Shown: positions 1-8,877 of the stretch, in pieces
How positions within the stretch are numbered: the first letter of the stretch is position 1
Layout of the letters: each line of letters opens with the position of its first letter
DNA from: Emticicia sp. C21
Lineage (GTDB): Bacteria > Bacteroidota > Bacteroidia > Cytophagales > Spirosomataceae
Direction: 5' to 3'
NCBI RefSeq assembly: GCF_003418935.1
Contig: NZ_QVMT01000001.1
Span: 722,063-786,062 of the forward strand
Length of the DNA stretch: 64,000 nucleotides
Program-made: the position numbers and the translations under genes
The notes under the pieces: model-generated
What the model was told of the DNA's origin: nothing
Seen by the model: the letters and a program-made list of their open reading frames with translations, nothing else
Database searches by the model: none

Positions 1-2
1 TT

Positions 3-59
3 GATGTGCCCAATACAGCTTTACTTATTAAGACTGCTTTGGAGATGAATTATTTGTGA
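3..59 (+). CDS. C-terminal end of an unidentified gene (partial)
   Basis: An open frame enters from the left edge and ends with TGA at 57-59, giving an 18-residue tail that ends ALEMNYL. Amino-acid composition looks like a normal protein C-terminus, but 18 residues are too few to assign a family. It could also be chance reading. The rest of the gene lies outside the window. Confidence 0.35.
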   Translation, partial: DVPNTALLIKTALEMNYL

Positions 60-374
60 TAAATATAAATTTCAACTCATAGTCTCCCTTGGTATATTCA
101 ACTCAATAAATTCTGTTTGGGATAAAATCAGATTCCTATTTTGTGTTATTTATAAACCCTCGGAGACGCCATGCATGTGGTCTCTACAAACCACAAAATT
201 TCACCGAATCCCCTCAAATTAAAATCTCCTACCCTCCTCTAAATATAGGGTTTTCCCTAATAAAATGTTATTTCATTAAATATACTTTTGTAAATGACAT
301 TTTTTATCGGAATAGTTATATAATAACTTTCCCTTAGAAAATCCGATAACTAAAACAAAACACTCTACGCATTA
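60..374. other. AT-rich intergenic region upstream of susC
   Basis: No convincing gene is seen. It holds a degenerate inverted repeat at 162-184 (GGAGAC ... GTCTCT) resembling a REP-type hairpin, a short TAGGG/CCCTA inverted repeat near 246-260, and a TACTTTTG sequence at 283-290 that fits the Bacteroidota -7 box TAnnTTTG. No good -33 TTTG is present at the right distance, so the promoter assignment for susC is tentative. Confidence 0.4.
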
Positions 375-3300
375 ATGAAACATTTTTACTCTACCTACAT
401 GCGGAGTATTAAACTCTGTCTGTTGTTCTGTTTTTCAGCCATCCTTACTTACGCGCAAACAAATATCAGCGGAAAAGTAACCGATAAAAGCGGTTCGGGT
501 ATTCCAGGTGTAAGTGTTGTGGTGCAGGGATCTACTACTGGTGCTGTTACCGACGCAAACGGAAGCTACCAGATTGCGGCTAAGGCCGGTGCCAGAACCT
601 TAACCTTTTCTTCGATTGGATATACCTTAAAAAACGTTGAAATAGGTACTAAAACAGTCATTGATGTAACCCTTGAAGAAGATGTAAACTCACTCGACGA
701 AATTGTTGTGACGGGTTATACATCTGAAAGAAAGAAAGACATTATCGGTTCGGTAGCTGTAGTGAACACGAAATCTACCTTACAACAACCTTCATCAAAC
801 CTTGGCAATATGCTACAAGGTCGTGCTCCGGGCGTAACCGTCAGTGGTACAGGAGCTCCAGGTGCACCTGCCAAGGTCCGTATCAGAGGGTTCACCTCAT
901 TTGGTAATAATGATCCGCTTTATGTGATTGATGGAGTACCAACCGATAACGCCAATGCCCTTAACCCACAGGATATTGAGTCAGTACAAGTATTGAAAGA
1001 CCCTGTATCGGCTTCTATTTATGGTTCTCGTGCGGCCAATGGAGTAATTGTAGTTACCACCAAACAAGGTACATCAGGCAAAACTACCATTTCGTATGAT
1101 GGTTATTATGGTATTCAATCATTGCCGGAAAGGGTTTTTCCAAGTATGATGAATACGCAACAATATTATCAGTATTTACAGGCTGCGGCGGCCGGAGCGG
1201 GTATTCCGTTCAAAAGCAACGTATTTCAGAATGGAATTCCTAAGTACCTGGTTACCAACACGAATGTGACAGCGAATCCGAACGATGCTACGAATCCGGA
1301 TATGAGTAAGTATAACTATGACCCTTATAGCTACGACCGGACCTATCAGATCGCCGAAACAAGTATGGGTACTAACTGGCTGAAAGAAGCAACGCAAAAT
1401 GCACCTGTGCAGAGTCATCAGATTACTGCTACCGGAGGTACTGATAAAGGTACTTACTCATTAGGTGTAAACTACTTCGGTACAGAGGGGATCTTTAAAA
1501 ATACAGGCTTAAACCGTGTTACAGTTCGTGCTAATACCCGTTTTAAACCCACTAAATGGCTTACTATAGGTGAAAACCTGCAGGTAGCTTTTACAAATCA
1601 GTATGGGGCTAGCGGTAACCCATTCAACTCAGGAGATGGCCTTGACTTTAATAATGAAGCCAGTCCATGGTATCTGGCATTGCGTACAGTTCCTTTTTTA
1701 CCGGTTTATGATGTTAAAGGTAATTATGCAGGTACTTCGTTAGGTGAGGCAGGTAGTACGCCCGTACCGTCATCAACCCTTGCGCGCAACAAAGACAATA
1801 AGTTTAATGGCTTTAACTTATTTGGTAATTTGTATGCACAGATAGAAGTGTATAAAGACCTTACAATTTCATCTTCTTTTGGTATCGACCAGAATATGAC
1901 TAACGGTTACAACTTCATATTCATTACACCTGAGAAAGCCGAACCAATTCGTAATAATGCGTTCAACGAATATTTTGGCAGAGGTTTTTCATGGACATGG
2001 ACAAATAGTATTCAATACAAAAAAGACTTCAACAAAGACCACTCGTTGAAAATCTTTGCAGCTACCGAATCTATTTTCAGCCAGTTCAGAGGTATTTCAG
2101 GTAGCAGAAATGATTATGACTTTAATGACCCTGATTTCTGGTCGTTGAATACAGGTAAAAACCTGCCACAAAATAGTGGCTCGCCAGGTACACCTCGCAC
2201 TCTTTACTCATTGATGGGAAAAGTTGAATACCAACTTATGGACAAATACTTGTTCAGCGCCACTGTTCGTCGTGATGCTTCTTCAGTATTCGGACCAGAA
2301 AGCCGTGTGGGTATTTTCCCTGCCTTTGGTATTGGCTGGAGACTTTCAGAAGAATCATTCATGAAATCCATTCCGTTTGTTACTGATCTGAAACTAAGAG
2401 CAGGCTGGGGACAAATGGGTAGCCAGCGTAACGTAGGCTCGGCCAATGCTTACTCGTTCTATTCGGCAGGCTTAGGCAATACTGCTTATGATATTACCGG
2501 AGGAAATGGCTTACCAATAATTGGGTATCGTCCCAACGTAGTAGGTAACCCTGCTACCAAATGGGAAGCTGCCGAAATGACAAACGTAGGTTTGGATGGT
2601 ACACTCTGGAACGGCAAACTGGATTTCAGCATTGAGTATTTCAATAATACTACCAAAGACCTTTTGGTTGACAGACAGCCAAATGGATTAGAGCCAACCG
2701 TTGGTCAGCCAAAAATAAACGTGGGTACTATGGTAAATAAAGGTATCGATATTGCCCTTAGTACCAAAGGTAAGTTTACAACCGATTTAGGTTATAGTAT
2801 CGGAGCTACCTTTACTCACTACAAAAATGAAGCGGTTAAAATTGATGCCGAGGGTAGTTCTGCACTCTTGTTTGGCGCTGGTCGTTTAGGTAATATCCAA
2901 CGTGTGGAAGGCGGTCGCCCATTAGCTTCGTTCTGGGGTTGGCAAGTAGAGGGCAATTTTCAGAGCCAGGCAGAGGTGGATGCGCACGCAGCCATGCCTT
3001 ATAAGAGAGTAGGTTCATGGAAAATCAAGGATATTAACGGAGATAAAGTAATTGACGGTAACGACCAGACTTATATAGGTAATCCGATTCCTAAGTTCCA
3101 GATTGGTACTGATATTTCCCTTACTTACAAAAACTTCGATTTTCAGACATTCCTTTTCTGGAACTACGGCAACGATATTTATAACTACACCAAATGGGCT
3201 ACTCACCTGAGAGGTTTCGTAGGTGGTTATAATACAGAAGTACTGACTGACTCATGGACACCACAGAATACCAGTGGACGACTACCGATATTGAATGCCA

Positions 3301-3593
3301 ATGATACTTATTCAGGTTCAATTTCAACCTCTTATTATGTAGAAAGTGGTTCATTCTTACGCGCCCGTCAGGCACAGTTGGGCTATACTTTGCCACTCAA
3401 ATGGATTAGCAAAGCAGGCATGAGCAGAGCAAGAATTTATGTACAGGTACAGAACTTATTCACTATTACCAAATACTCAGGTTCAGACCCTGATATCGGA
3501 ATATTAGGTAATAGCGAATTACAGATGGGAGTTGACCAGTTCAGAACTCCTGCACCAAGAACTGTGCTTTTGGGTGTGAACATCGGACTATAA
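375..3593 (+). CDS. SusC/RagA-family TonB-dependent outer-membrane transporter
   Basis: Outer-membrane barrel of the SusC type, which imports oligosaccharides or peptides handed over by its SusD lid and is energised by TonB. The 1072-residue length is typical. An N-terminal signal peptide (hydrophobic stretch about residues 12-26, ending AYAQ-like TYAQ) is followed by a carboxypeptidase-regulatory-like beta domain (about 30-100), a TonB box LDEIVVTGY (107-115), the plug, and the barrel ending in an aromatic/hydrophobic strand (LGVNIGL). A second Met eight residues in (399) could be the true start, since either gives a signal peptide. The susD gene follows after 32 bases, so they are co-transcribed. 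No glycosidase or sigma/anti-sigma gene is adjacent, so the substrate cannot be told. Confidence 0.95.
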   Translation: MKHFYSTYMRSIKLCLLFCFSAILTYAQTNISGKVTDKSGSGIPGVSVVVQGSTTGAVTDANGSYQIAAKAGARTLTFSSIGYTLKNVEIGTKTVIDVTLEEDVNSLDEIVVTGYTSERKKDIIGSVAVVNTKSTLQQPSSNLGNMLQGRAPGVTVSGTGAPGAPAKVRIRGFTSFGNNDPLYVIDGVPTDNANALNPQDIESVQVLKDPVSASIYGSRAANGVIVVTTKQGTSGKTTISYDGYYGIQSLPERVFPSMMNTQQYYQYLQAAAAGAGIPFKSNVFQNGIPKYLVTNTNVTANPNDATNPDMSKYNYDPYSYDRTYQIAETSMGTNWLKEATQNAPVQSHQITATGGTDKGTYSLGVNYFGTEGIFKNTGLNRVTVRANTRFKPTKWLTIGENLQVAFTNQYGASGNPFNSGDGLDFNNEASPWYLALRTVPFLPVYDVKGNYAGTSLGEAGSTPVPSSTLARNKDNKFNGFNLFGNLYAQIEVYKDLTISSSFGIDQNMTNGYNFIFITPEKAEPIRNNAFNEYFGRGFSWTWTNSIQYKKDFNKDHSLKIFAATESIFSQFRGISGSRNDYDFNDPDFWSLNTGKNLPQNSGSPGTPRTLYSLMGKVEYQLMDKYLFSATVRRDASSVFGPESRVGIFPAFGIGWRLSEESFMKSIPFVTDLKLRAGWGQMGSQRNVGSANAYSFYSAGLGNTAYDITGGNGLPIIGYRPNVVGNPATKWEAAEMTNVGLDGTLWNGKLDFSIEYFNNTTKDLLVDRQPNGLEPTVGQPKINVGTMVNKGIDIALSTKGKFTTDLGYSIGATFTHYKNEAVKIDAEGSSALLFGAGRLGNIQRVEGGRPLASFWGWQVEGNFQSQAEVDAHAAMPYKRVGSWKIKDINGDKVIDGNDQTYIGNPIPKFQIGTDISLTYKNFDFQTFLFWNYGNDIYNYTKWATHLRGFVGGYNTEVLTDSWTPQNTSGRLPILNANDTYSGSISTSYYVESGSFLRARQAQLGYTLPLKWISKAGMSRARIYVQVQNLFTITKYSGSDPDIGILGNSELQMGVDQFRTPAPRTVLLGVNIGL

Positions 3594-3625
3594 TTCTTGA
3601 CAATCATTTAAAATTTTTTAAAAAG

Positions 3626-5344
3626 ATGAAAAAATATATTTCAATTTTATCAACTTCAATTATACTCTCGCTGATGGTGGTGGTCTCGTGTAAAGACGAG
3701 TTTCTTGATCGCCCACCGCTTGGAGCTATTTCTGAAGAAGCCATCACCAACGAAAATGGCGTAAATGGGGCACTGATTGTGGCTTACCGTGCATTGACTG
3801 GAAACCAGATTGCAGCGTGGTATGTAAGCGCCAGCAACTGGTTATGGGGAAGTATCCGCTCTGATGATGCGTACAAAGGTTCAGAATCTCTTGACCAGGC
3901 TACAGAAATTAACCCTACTGAACGTTTTGAGGTACTACCAAGTAATCCATCAGTAACCAATAAATGGAAAGCTATCTATGATGGTATTGGTATGGCAAAT
4001 ATTGTACTACGCATTGTTGAAAAAGTACAGGGGCTTTCAGAAACCAACAAGAAAAATATTATTGCAGAAGCTCGCTTTTTAAGAGGATTCAACCATTTTG
4101 AAGCGAAAAGAAACTTTAATAATGTTCCTTATGTAGACGAAAAGGTTACTTCTACTGACCAATACAAAGCCCTTACTAACGAGGCTAGTATATGGCCACA
4201 AATTGAAGCTGATTTGAAATTTGCTTACGATAACCTACCCCCTACTCAGGCACAGATTGGTCGTGTGAATAAATGGGCAGCCGGCGCTTATTATGCCAAA
4301 GCATTGCTTTATCAGAATAAATATGCAGAAGCTAAAGTCATATTTGATGCCGTCATTGCAAATGGTGTAACTTCTAAAGGTGAGAAATATGGTCTTCAAG
4401 GCGACTTCAAAGATGTGTTCAGAGGTGATTATGAAAATGGAAAAGAAGCGATGTTTGGTATTCAATATACTGTGGGTGACGGTACAGGTGGTGCTAACAG
4501 CGATAAAGAAGGTGAATTGACTAACCCTCATAACGACGGCCCCGGCGGTTGCTGCGGTTTCCACCAACCATCACAAACATTGGTAAACGCTTACCGCACT
4601 CAGGGAGGCTTACCATTTCTTTATACTTCTAATGCTGTAAATGTAAAAAGCCAGGAGTCAAATCCGAACGATTATCCTGACAGAGGACAACTGGATACTC
4701 GTTTGGATTATACAGTGGGTCGTATTGGTGTGCCTTATAAAGACTTTGGTCCTGCCAAAGCTACATGGATTCGTCAGTTGGCTAATGGTGGCCCTTGGTT
4801 ACCAAACAAACATATTCAATGGAAAGATGAAGTAGGCAAATATCAGGTACCAGGCTCCTGGGGTCAAAGCCAATTAGGTAAAAATGTATTATTACTTCGT
4901 TACGCTGATTTACTACTAATGGCTGCCGAATGTGAAGTTGAAGTGGGGAGCCTTACCAAAGCGCAGGAATACGTGAATATGATTCGCGACCGTGCAGTGA
5001 AATCTACTAAAGTAATGGATGGCGATAAACCTGCCGCTGATTATCAGGTAGCTATTTATACCGCTCCATGGACAGATAAAAACACAGCAAGAGATGCCGT
5101 GAGATTTGAGCGTCTGATTGAATTAGCAATGGAAGGCCACCGTTTCTATGATCTGGTAAGATGGGGCATAGCAGATGTAGTTATCAACGATTTCATTAAA
5201 AGAGAATCTGTGATAAGAACCAGTATAGCCGGAACAACATTCAAAAAAGGTAAAGATGAATACCTGCCGATTCCGGAGTTTGCCATCAATCAAAGCAAGA
5301 CTGCCGATGGCAAGCAGGGCTTAAAACAAAATCCGGGGTATTAA
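3626..5344 (+). CDS. SusD/RagB-family nutrient-binding lipoprotein
   Basis: Surface lipoprotein that caps the partner SusC barrel and binds the nutrient. The N-terminus is a lipoprotein signal with lipobox VVSC and Cys22 as the lipidated residue, followed by the family's FLDRPPLG opening. The middle has the TPR-like segment EARFLRGFNHFEAKR, and the C-terminus has the SusD signature RFERLIELAMEGHRFYDLVRWG. At 572 residues it is full length. It lies 32 bases after susC and is followed by a clear terminator, so the pair forms its own unit. The substrate is unknown. Confidence 0.95.
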   Translation: MKKYISILSTSIILSLMVVVSCKDEFLDRPPLGAISEEAITNENGVNGALIVAYRALTGNQIAAWYVSASNWLWGSIRSDDAYKGSESLDQATEINPTERFEVLPSNPSVTNKWKAIYDGIGMANIVLRIVEKVQGLSETNKKNIIAEARFLRGFNHFEAKRNFNNVPYVDEKVTSTDQYKALTNEASIWPQIEADLKFAYDNLPPTQAQIGRVNKWAAGAYYAKALLYQNKYAEAKVIFDAVIANGVTSKGEKYGLQGDFKDVFRGDYENGKEAMFGIQYTVGDGTGGANSDKEGELTNPHNDGPGGCCGFHQPSQTLVNAYRTQGGLPFLYTSNAVNVKSQESNPNDYPDRGQLDTRLDYTVGRIGVPYKDFGPAKATWIRQLANGGPWLPNKHIQWKDEVGKYQVPGSWGQSQLGKNVLLLRYADLLLMAAECEVEVGSLTKAQEYVNMIRDRAVKSTKVMDGDKPAADYQVAIYTAPWTDKNTARDAVRFERLIELAMEGHRFYDLVRWGIADVVINDFIKRESVIRTSIAGTTFKKGKDEYLPIPEFAINQSKTADGKQGLKQNPGY

Positions 5345-5407
5345 TATAAAATTACCTTAAACTAATAAGACATTCTACAAACGTTTTGTTTCAACAAGTA
5401 AGATAAA

Positions 5408-5440
5408 AGAGAGATGGTTTCTGACCATCTCTTTCTTTTT
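5408..5440 (+). terminator. Rho-independent terminator of the susCD pair
   Basis: An 11-bp stem (5408-5418 with 5424-5434, core GAGATGGT/ACCATCTC, one G-U pair) with a 5-base loop is followed by CTTTTT. It lies 64 bases after the susD stop. Confidence 0.85.
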
Positions 5441-5636
5441 AAATATACTGTAACAACAATATGGCCTCTTTTTTGCCCAATCCTCCACGCCCTCTGCCCT
5501 ACGCTATAAATGGGGCAATTATTCCCCCTGAAATCTACCAGATATTTTGCAGTTTATAGATTTTTAATTTTTAATGCCTTTCATGAAAGAATAAATCCTT
5601 TTATACAGATTTCTTTATTATTTTTGATAAGACCTT

Positions 5637-5644
5637 TAACTTTG
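5637..5644 (+). promoter_or_regulatory. Possible -7 promoter box of the NatA/NatB operon
   Basis: TAACTTTG matches the Bacteroidota -7 consensus TAnnTTTG and sits 26 bases before the GTG start at 5671. No clear -33 TTTG lies 18-21 bases upstream, so the call rests on one box only. The rest of 5441-5636 is AT-rich with no gene seen. Confidence 0.35.
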
Positions 5645-5670
5645 AGCCACTAAACCAACTAAGAACCACT

Positions 5671-6585
5671 GTGAATAACATTCTAGAAGTACACAATGTT
5701 GTGAAACGCTATTCTAATCATACGGCTCTCAACGATGTAAGTATTAATGTTCCAAAAGGCGTAATCTTTGGTCTGCTAGGCCCAAACGGCGCAGGAAAAA
5801 CTTCCCTCATTCGTATCATTAATCAGATTACCGGCCCCGACGAAGGTTATATATTATTTGACGGGCAAAAACTTAAGCCTGAACACATCAAAGAAATCGG
5901 TTATTTACCGGAAGAGCGTGGCCTTTACAAAAAAATGAAAGTCGGCGAGCAATTGCTGTATCTGGCACAACTAAAGGGCTTGTCAGAGAAACAGGCGATG
6001 GAAAAATTGAAAGAGTGGTTTATTAAGTTTGATATTAAAACCTGGTGGACAAAGAATGTGGAAGACCTGTCGAAAGGGATGCAGCAGAAAATCCAGTTTG
6101 TAGCCACTGTTTTACATGAACCCCAATTGATTATCCTGGATGAACCTTTTTCAGGCTTCGACCCCATCAATGCCAATCTGATAAAAGACGAGATTCTGGA
6201 ATTGAAGAAAAAAGGTACAACCATCATTTTCTCAACCCACCGCATGGAATCGGTAGAAGAATTGTGCGACAATGTGGCTTTGATCAACAAATCTCATAAA
6301 GTGTTAGATGGCCCTAAAAAGCAAATCAAGGAACAGTTTAAGACTCATACTTACAGCGTAGAATATATGGGTGATTTAAGCGGCGAATTTCAGGATTTTG
6401 ATATCCTAAGCACTCATATAGTTGAGGACAATTATAAAAAATCAACGATTAAACTGAAACCTGAAATCCCTGTCAATAGCTTAGTCAGACAATTAATTGA
6501 TAAAGTAGAGATACGTACTTTTGGAGAGAATATTCCGAGTATGAATGATATTTTCATTGCGGCAGTCAATGAGATACCTCAATAA
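5671..6585 (+). CDS. ABC transporter ATP-binding protein, NatA-like
   Basis: Cytoplasmic ATPase of an ABC-2 type exporter. Walker A GPNGAGKT (37-44), signature LSKGMQQK (133-140), Walker B LIILDEP (153-159) and the switch His in STHRME are all present, so it should be active. The last ~80 residues form the extra domain (DUF4162-like) found in NatA/YhaQ-type ATPases. The start codon is GTG at 5671, since no ATG lies between the upstream stop codons and the conserved start of the fold. The permease gene follows after 39 bases. NatAB systems extrude sodium, but the substrate here cannot be read from sequence. Confidence 0.93.
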   Translation: MNNILEVHNVVKRYSNHTALNDVSINVPKGVIFGLLGPNGAGKTSLIRIINQITGPDEGYILFDGQKLKPEHIKEIGYLPEERGLYKKMKVGEQLLYLAQLKGLSEKQAMEKLKEWFIKFDIKTWWTKNVEDLSKGMQQKIQFVATVLHEPQLIILDEPFSGFDPINANLIKDEILELKKKGTTIIFSTHRMESVEELCDNVALINKSHKVLDGPKKQIKEQFKTHTYSVEYMGDLSGEFQDFDILSTHIVEDNYKKSTIKLKPEIPVNSLVRQLIDKVEIRTFGENIPSMNDIFIAAVNEIPQ

Positions 6586-6624
6586 AATATTGATTTTCAT
6601 TCTTCAAACAAGCTTACAATTATC

Positions 6625-7962
6625 ATGAAAAACATATTCCTAGTATTAAAAAGAGAATACCTTACCAGAGTGCGCAAAAAGTCATTTATTGTAATGACTA
6701 TCTTAGGCCCACTCCTGATTGGTGCGTTTTATGGCTTCATCGGCTGGACAGCCATGTCTTCTATCAGTCTTAAAAAAGTAGAGGTAATAGACGAAAGCAA
6801 TATCTTCAAAGGCAAGTTCAAGAATACTGAAGAATTGGCTTATAGCTACTCCTCTACCTCTTTAGATAATGCAAAAAAAGACTTCGCCAAGAGTGGTTAT
6901 GATGCCTTAGTGTATATTCCGAAAGATATCATGGACGACCCGAAAGGTGTTAAGATTTTTTCGGAGAAAAGCCTTTCAATTGAATTGCAGAATGGCATAG
7001 AAAAAACCATCGAAAACGAGATTGAGACCATTAAATTGACAGAAGCGGGCATTACACCAAAGGTATTGGAAGATGCCAAAATGAATGTAAGCAGTGAAAC
7101 CATTAGTTTGAGCGAAGAGGGTGAAAAAAGCAATAGTTCTGTAGCTGCTACTATTATAGGATACATCTGTGCGTTTTTGATTTATATCACCGTGTTTATT
7201 TTTGGTGTGCAGGTAATGAGAAGTGTGATGGAAGAAAAAACCAGCCGTATTGTAGAGGTTATTATCTCATCTATCAAGCCTTTTGAGTTGATGATGGGTA
7301 AAATTATTGGTGTGGCTCTGGTTGGCTTAACGCAATTTACTCTCTGGATTGTATTGTCTCTGGCTGTTACAACTGCCGCAACTTCTCTATTCGGCGAAAA
7401 ATTTGCAGGCTCGCCTCAACAGCGTCTGGAACAAGTAAAGAATATGCCGCAGGCACAAGAGATAGAAAAACAGGTAAAGAAAGAACAAAACAAAGGTGTT
7501 GGGCTATATGGCAAGGCCATGAAAGCTGTACAAACGCTACCTTGGGTAACAATTCTGGTTTGCTTTATTTTCTATTTCTTAGGCGGTTACCTGCTTTATA
7601 GTGCTCTATTCGGGGCTGTAGGTTCGGCAGTGGATAGTGAAACGGATGTGCAACAGTTTATGCTCCCCATTACGCTGCCCATTATTTTCGCGATTGCCAT
7701 TGCCCAATTTGTGATTCGCGAACCTGATGGTAACCTGGCATTCTGGACTTCGATGATTCCATTTACCTCACCTATCATTATGATGGTTCGTATTCCGTTT
7801 GGTGTACCTGCGTGGCAGATAATTTTGTCAATGGCATTACTTACGGGAGGTTTTATTGGAACCACCTGGTTAGCTGCCCGTATCTACCGTGTAGGTATCC
7901 TGATGTTCGGCAAAAAACCTACTTTTAAAGAAATAGGCAAGTGGATTTTTTATAAGGGGTAA
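6625..7962 (+). CDS. ABC-2 type permease, NatB-like
   Basis: Membrane subunit for the preceding ATPase. It has one N-terminal membrane segment (about 20-45), a large extracytoplasmic domain (about 50-170), then a cluster of five or six segments in the C-terminal half. This is the ABC2_membrane_3/NatB layout, and 445 residues is usual for it. The motif MEEKTSRIVEVIISSIKP at the start of the second half is the family hallmark. It is co-transcribed with the ATPase and followed by a terminator at 8001-8038. Likely role is export of an ion or small molecule (inference). Confidence 0.92.
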   Translation: MKNIFLVLKREYLTRVRKKSFIVMTILGPLLIGAFYGFIGWTAMSSISLKKVEVIDESNIFKGKFKNTEELAYSYSSTSLDNAKKDFAKSGYDALVYIPKDIMDDPKGVKIFSEKSLSIELQNGIEKTIENEIETIKLTEAGITPKVLEDAKMNVSSETISLSEEGEKSNSSVAATIIGYICAFLIYITVFIFGVQVMRSVMEEKTSRIVEVIISSIKPFELMMGKIIGVALVGLTQFTLWIVLSLAVTTAATSLFGEKFAGSPQQRLEQVKNMPQAQEIEKQVKKEQNKGVGLYGKAMKAVQTLPWVTILVCFIFYFLGGYLLYSALFGAVGSAVDSETDVQQFMLPITLPIIFAIAIAQFVIREPDGNLAFWTSMIPFTSPIIMMVRIPFGVPAWQIILSMALLTGGFIGTTWLAARIYRVGILMFGKKPTFKEIGKWIFYKG

Positions 7963-8000
7963 ACCCCACCCTAAACCTCCCAACTATGGAGAGGGAACTT

Positions 8001-8038
8001 AAAGCCTCTTTTTCAATAATGAGAAAAGAGGCTTTTTT
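8001..8038 (+). terminator. Rho-independent terminator after the NatAB-like operon
   Basis: A perfect 12-bp stem AAAGCCTCTTTT (8001-8012) pairs with 8024-8035 and is followed by TTT. It lies 39 bases after the permease stop. The reverse direction also has a T-rich flank, but the convergent M23 gene ends only at 8099. Confidence 0.85.
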
Positions 8039-8098
8039 ATTCCCTTCTTCATTGTTGGAGCTGACGCCGCGCGGAAGGGTGAGGGATGGGGTGTTTTG

Positions 8099-8725
8099 TT
8101 ACAACCCCAATAAAAAATCAGGGTTCAAACATATTTTCTCAAATTTCTCTTTATCGGCTGCTGCACATACGCCCGGAAAATCTCCGTACATACCTAATAA
8201 ATCTGTCATTACCTGAAAATGTAAGTGGGGTGGCCAGTCGCCATTAATTGGGTAATCTCCTATTTCTGCTATTTTATTGCCTGCTTGTATGAGTTTTCCT
8301 TCATACAACCCATCTAATGACTCTGAAGATAAATGTCCGTAAAGAGTATATAGGGGTTTCTCTTCATAGATATGCTCTAAAATAATCGTAGGGCCATAAT
8401 CGCCAAAATTGGCGTTATTTCTAAAACTATGTACTTTGCCATTAAGTGGTGCATAAACTGGCGTGCCTGCTTCAGCCCATAAATCAACCCCCAGATGTAT
8501 ACTTCTTTGTATTTCATTAGCATTTGAGAAATGCACGCTTCTTCTGTAAATTACCCGATTTTCCATGTATCCTCCTATGCCCATCTTTGCCCCAGCAGAG
8601 TAAATTTTATTAAATACGTAATTGGAAAATTTGGCTGTATCTATTAAGTCTACATCAGCCAGTTCAGAATTATCAGCTGTAAAATCAAGTGGAATATAAT
8701 TATCAATATCAATGACTTTGTGCAT
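8099..8725 (-). CDS. M23-family metallopeptidase-like protein without signal peptide
   Basis: The LytM/M23 peptidase fold is clear: HLGVDLW (His77 and Asp81, zinc ligands), YGHLS (His131) and HLHF (His167, His169). M23 enzymes cut peptide cross-links in peptidoglycan or act as inactive activators. The zinc and catalytic positions are all kept here. The 208-residue protein has no signal peptide or lipobox: the N-terminus is polar (HKVIDIDNYIPLDF). It is therefore predicted to be cytoplasmic, or exported by an unrecognised route, which is unusual for a wall hydrolase. M23 domains of this intracellular kind are known next to or fused to metabolic enzymes, so a wall role should not be assumed. 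Confidence 0.8.
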   Translation of the reverse strand: MHKVIDIDNYIPLDFTADNSELADVDLIDTAKFSNYVFNKIYSAGAKMGIGGYMENRVIYRRSVHFSNANEIQRSIHLGVDLWAEAGTPVYAPLNGKVHSFRNNANFGDYGPTIILEHIYEEKPLYTLYGHLSSESLDGLYEGKLIQAGNKIAEIGDYPINGDWPPHLHFQVMTDLLGMYGDFPGVCAAADKEKFEKICLNPDFLLGL

Positions 8726-8877
8726 GGTGTTAGAATAAACAGTTTTCTTAATCTGATATAATGATAGGATTAATAAAGAATAAAATGGTAATTATCGCAT
8801 TTTTTACAATTATAATGTCTTTTCTGGCAATATAAAGCCAAAAATACCGTCCTTTGTAATAATTTACGTAATAACCT

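Noticed and set aside
143-337. 64-codon plus-strand frame before susC
   Set aside because: Composition is that of AT-rich intergenic DNA, it has no recognisable domain, and it overlaps the likely leader and promoter of susC.
7986-8216. 76-codon plus-strand frame after the NatB-like gene
   Set aside because: It runs through the terminator hairpin at 8001-8038 and antisense into the M23 gene, so it is chance.
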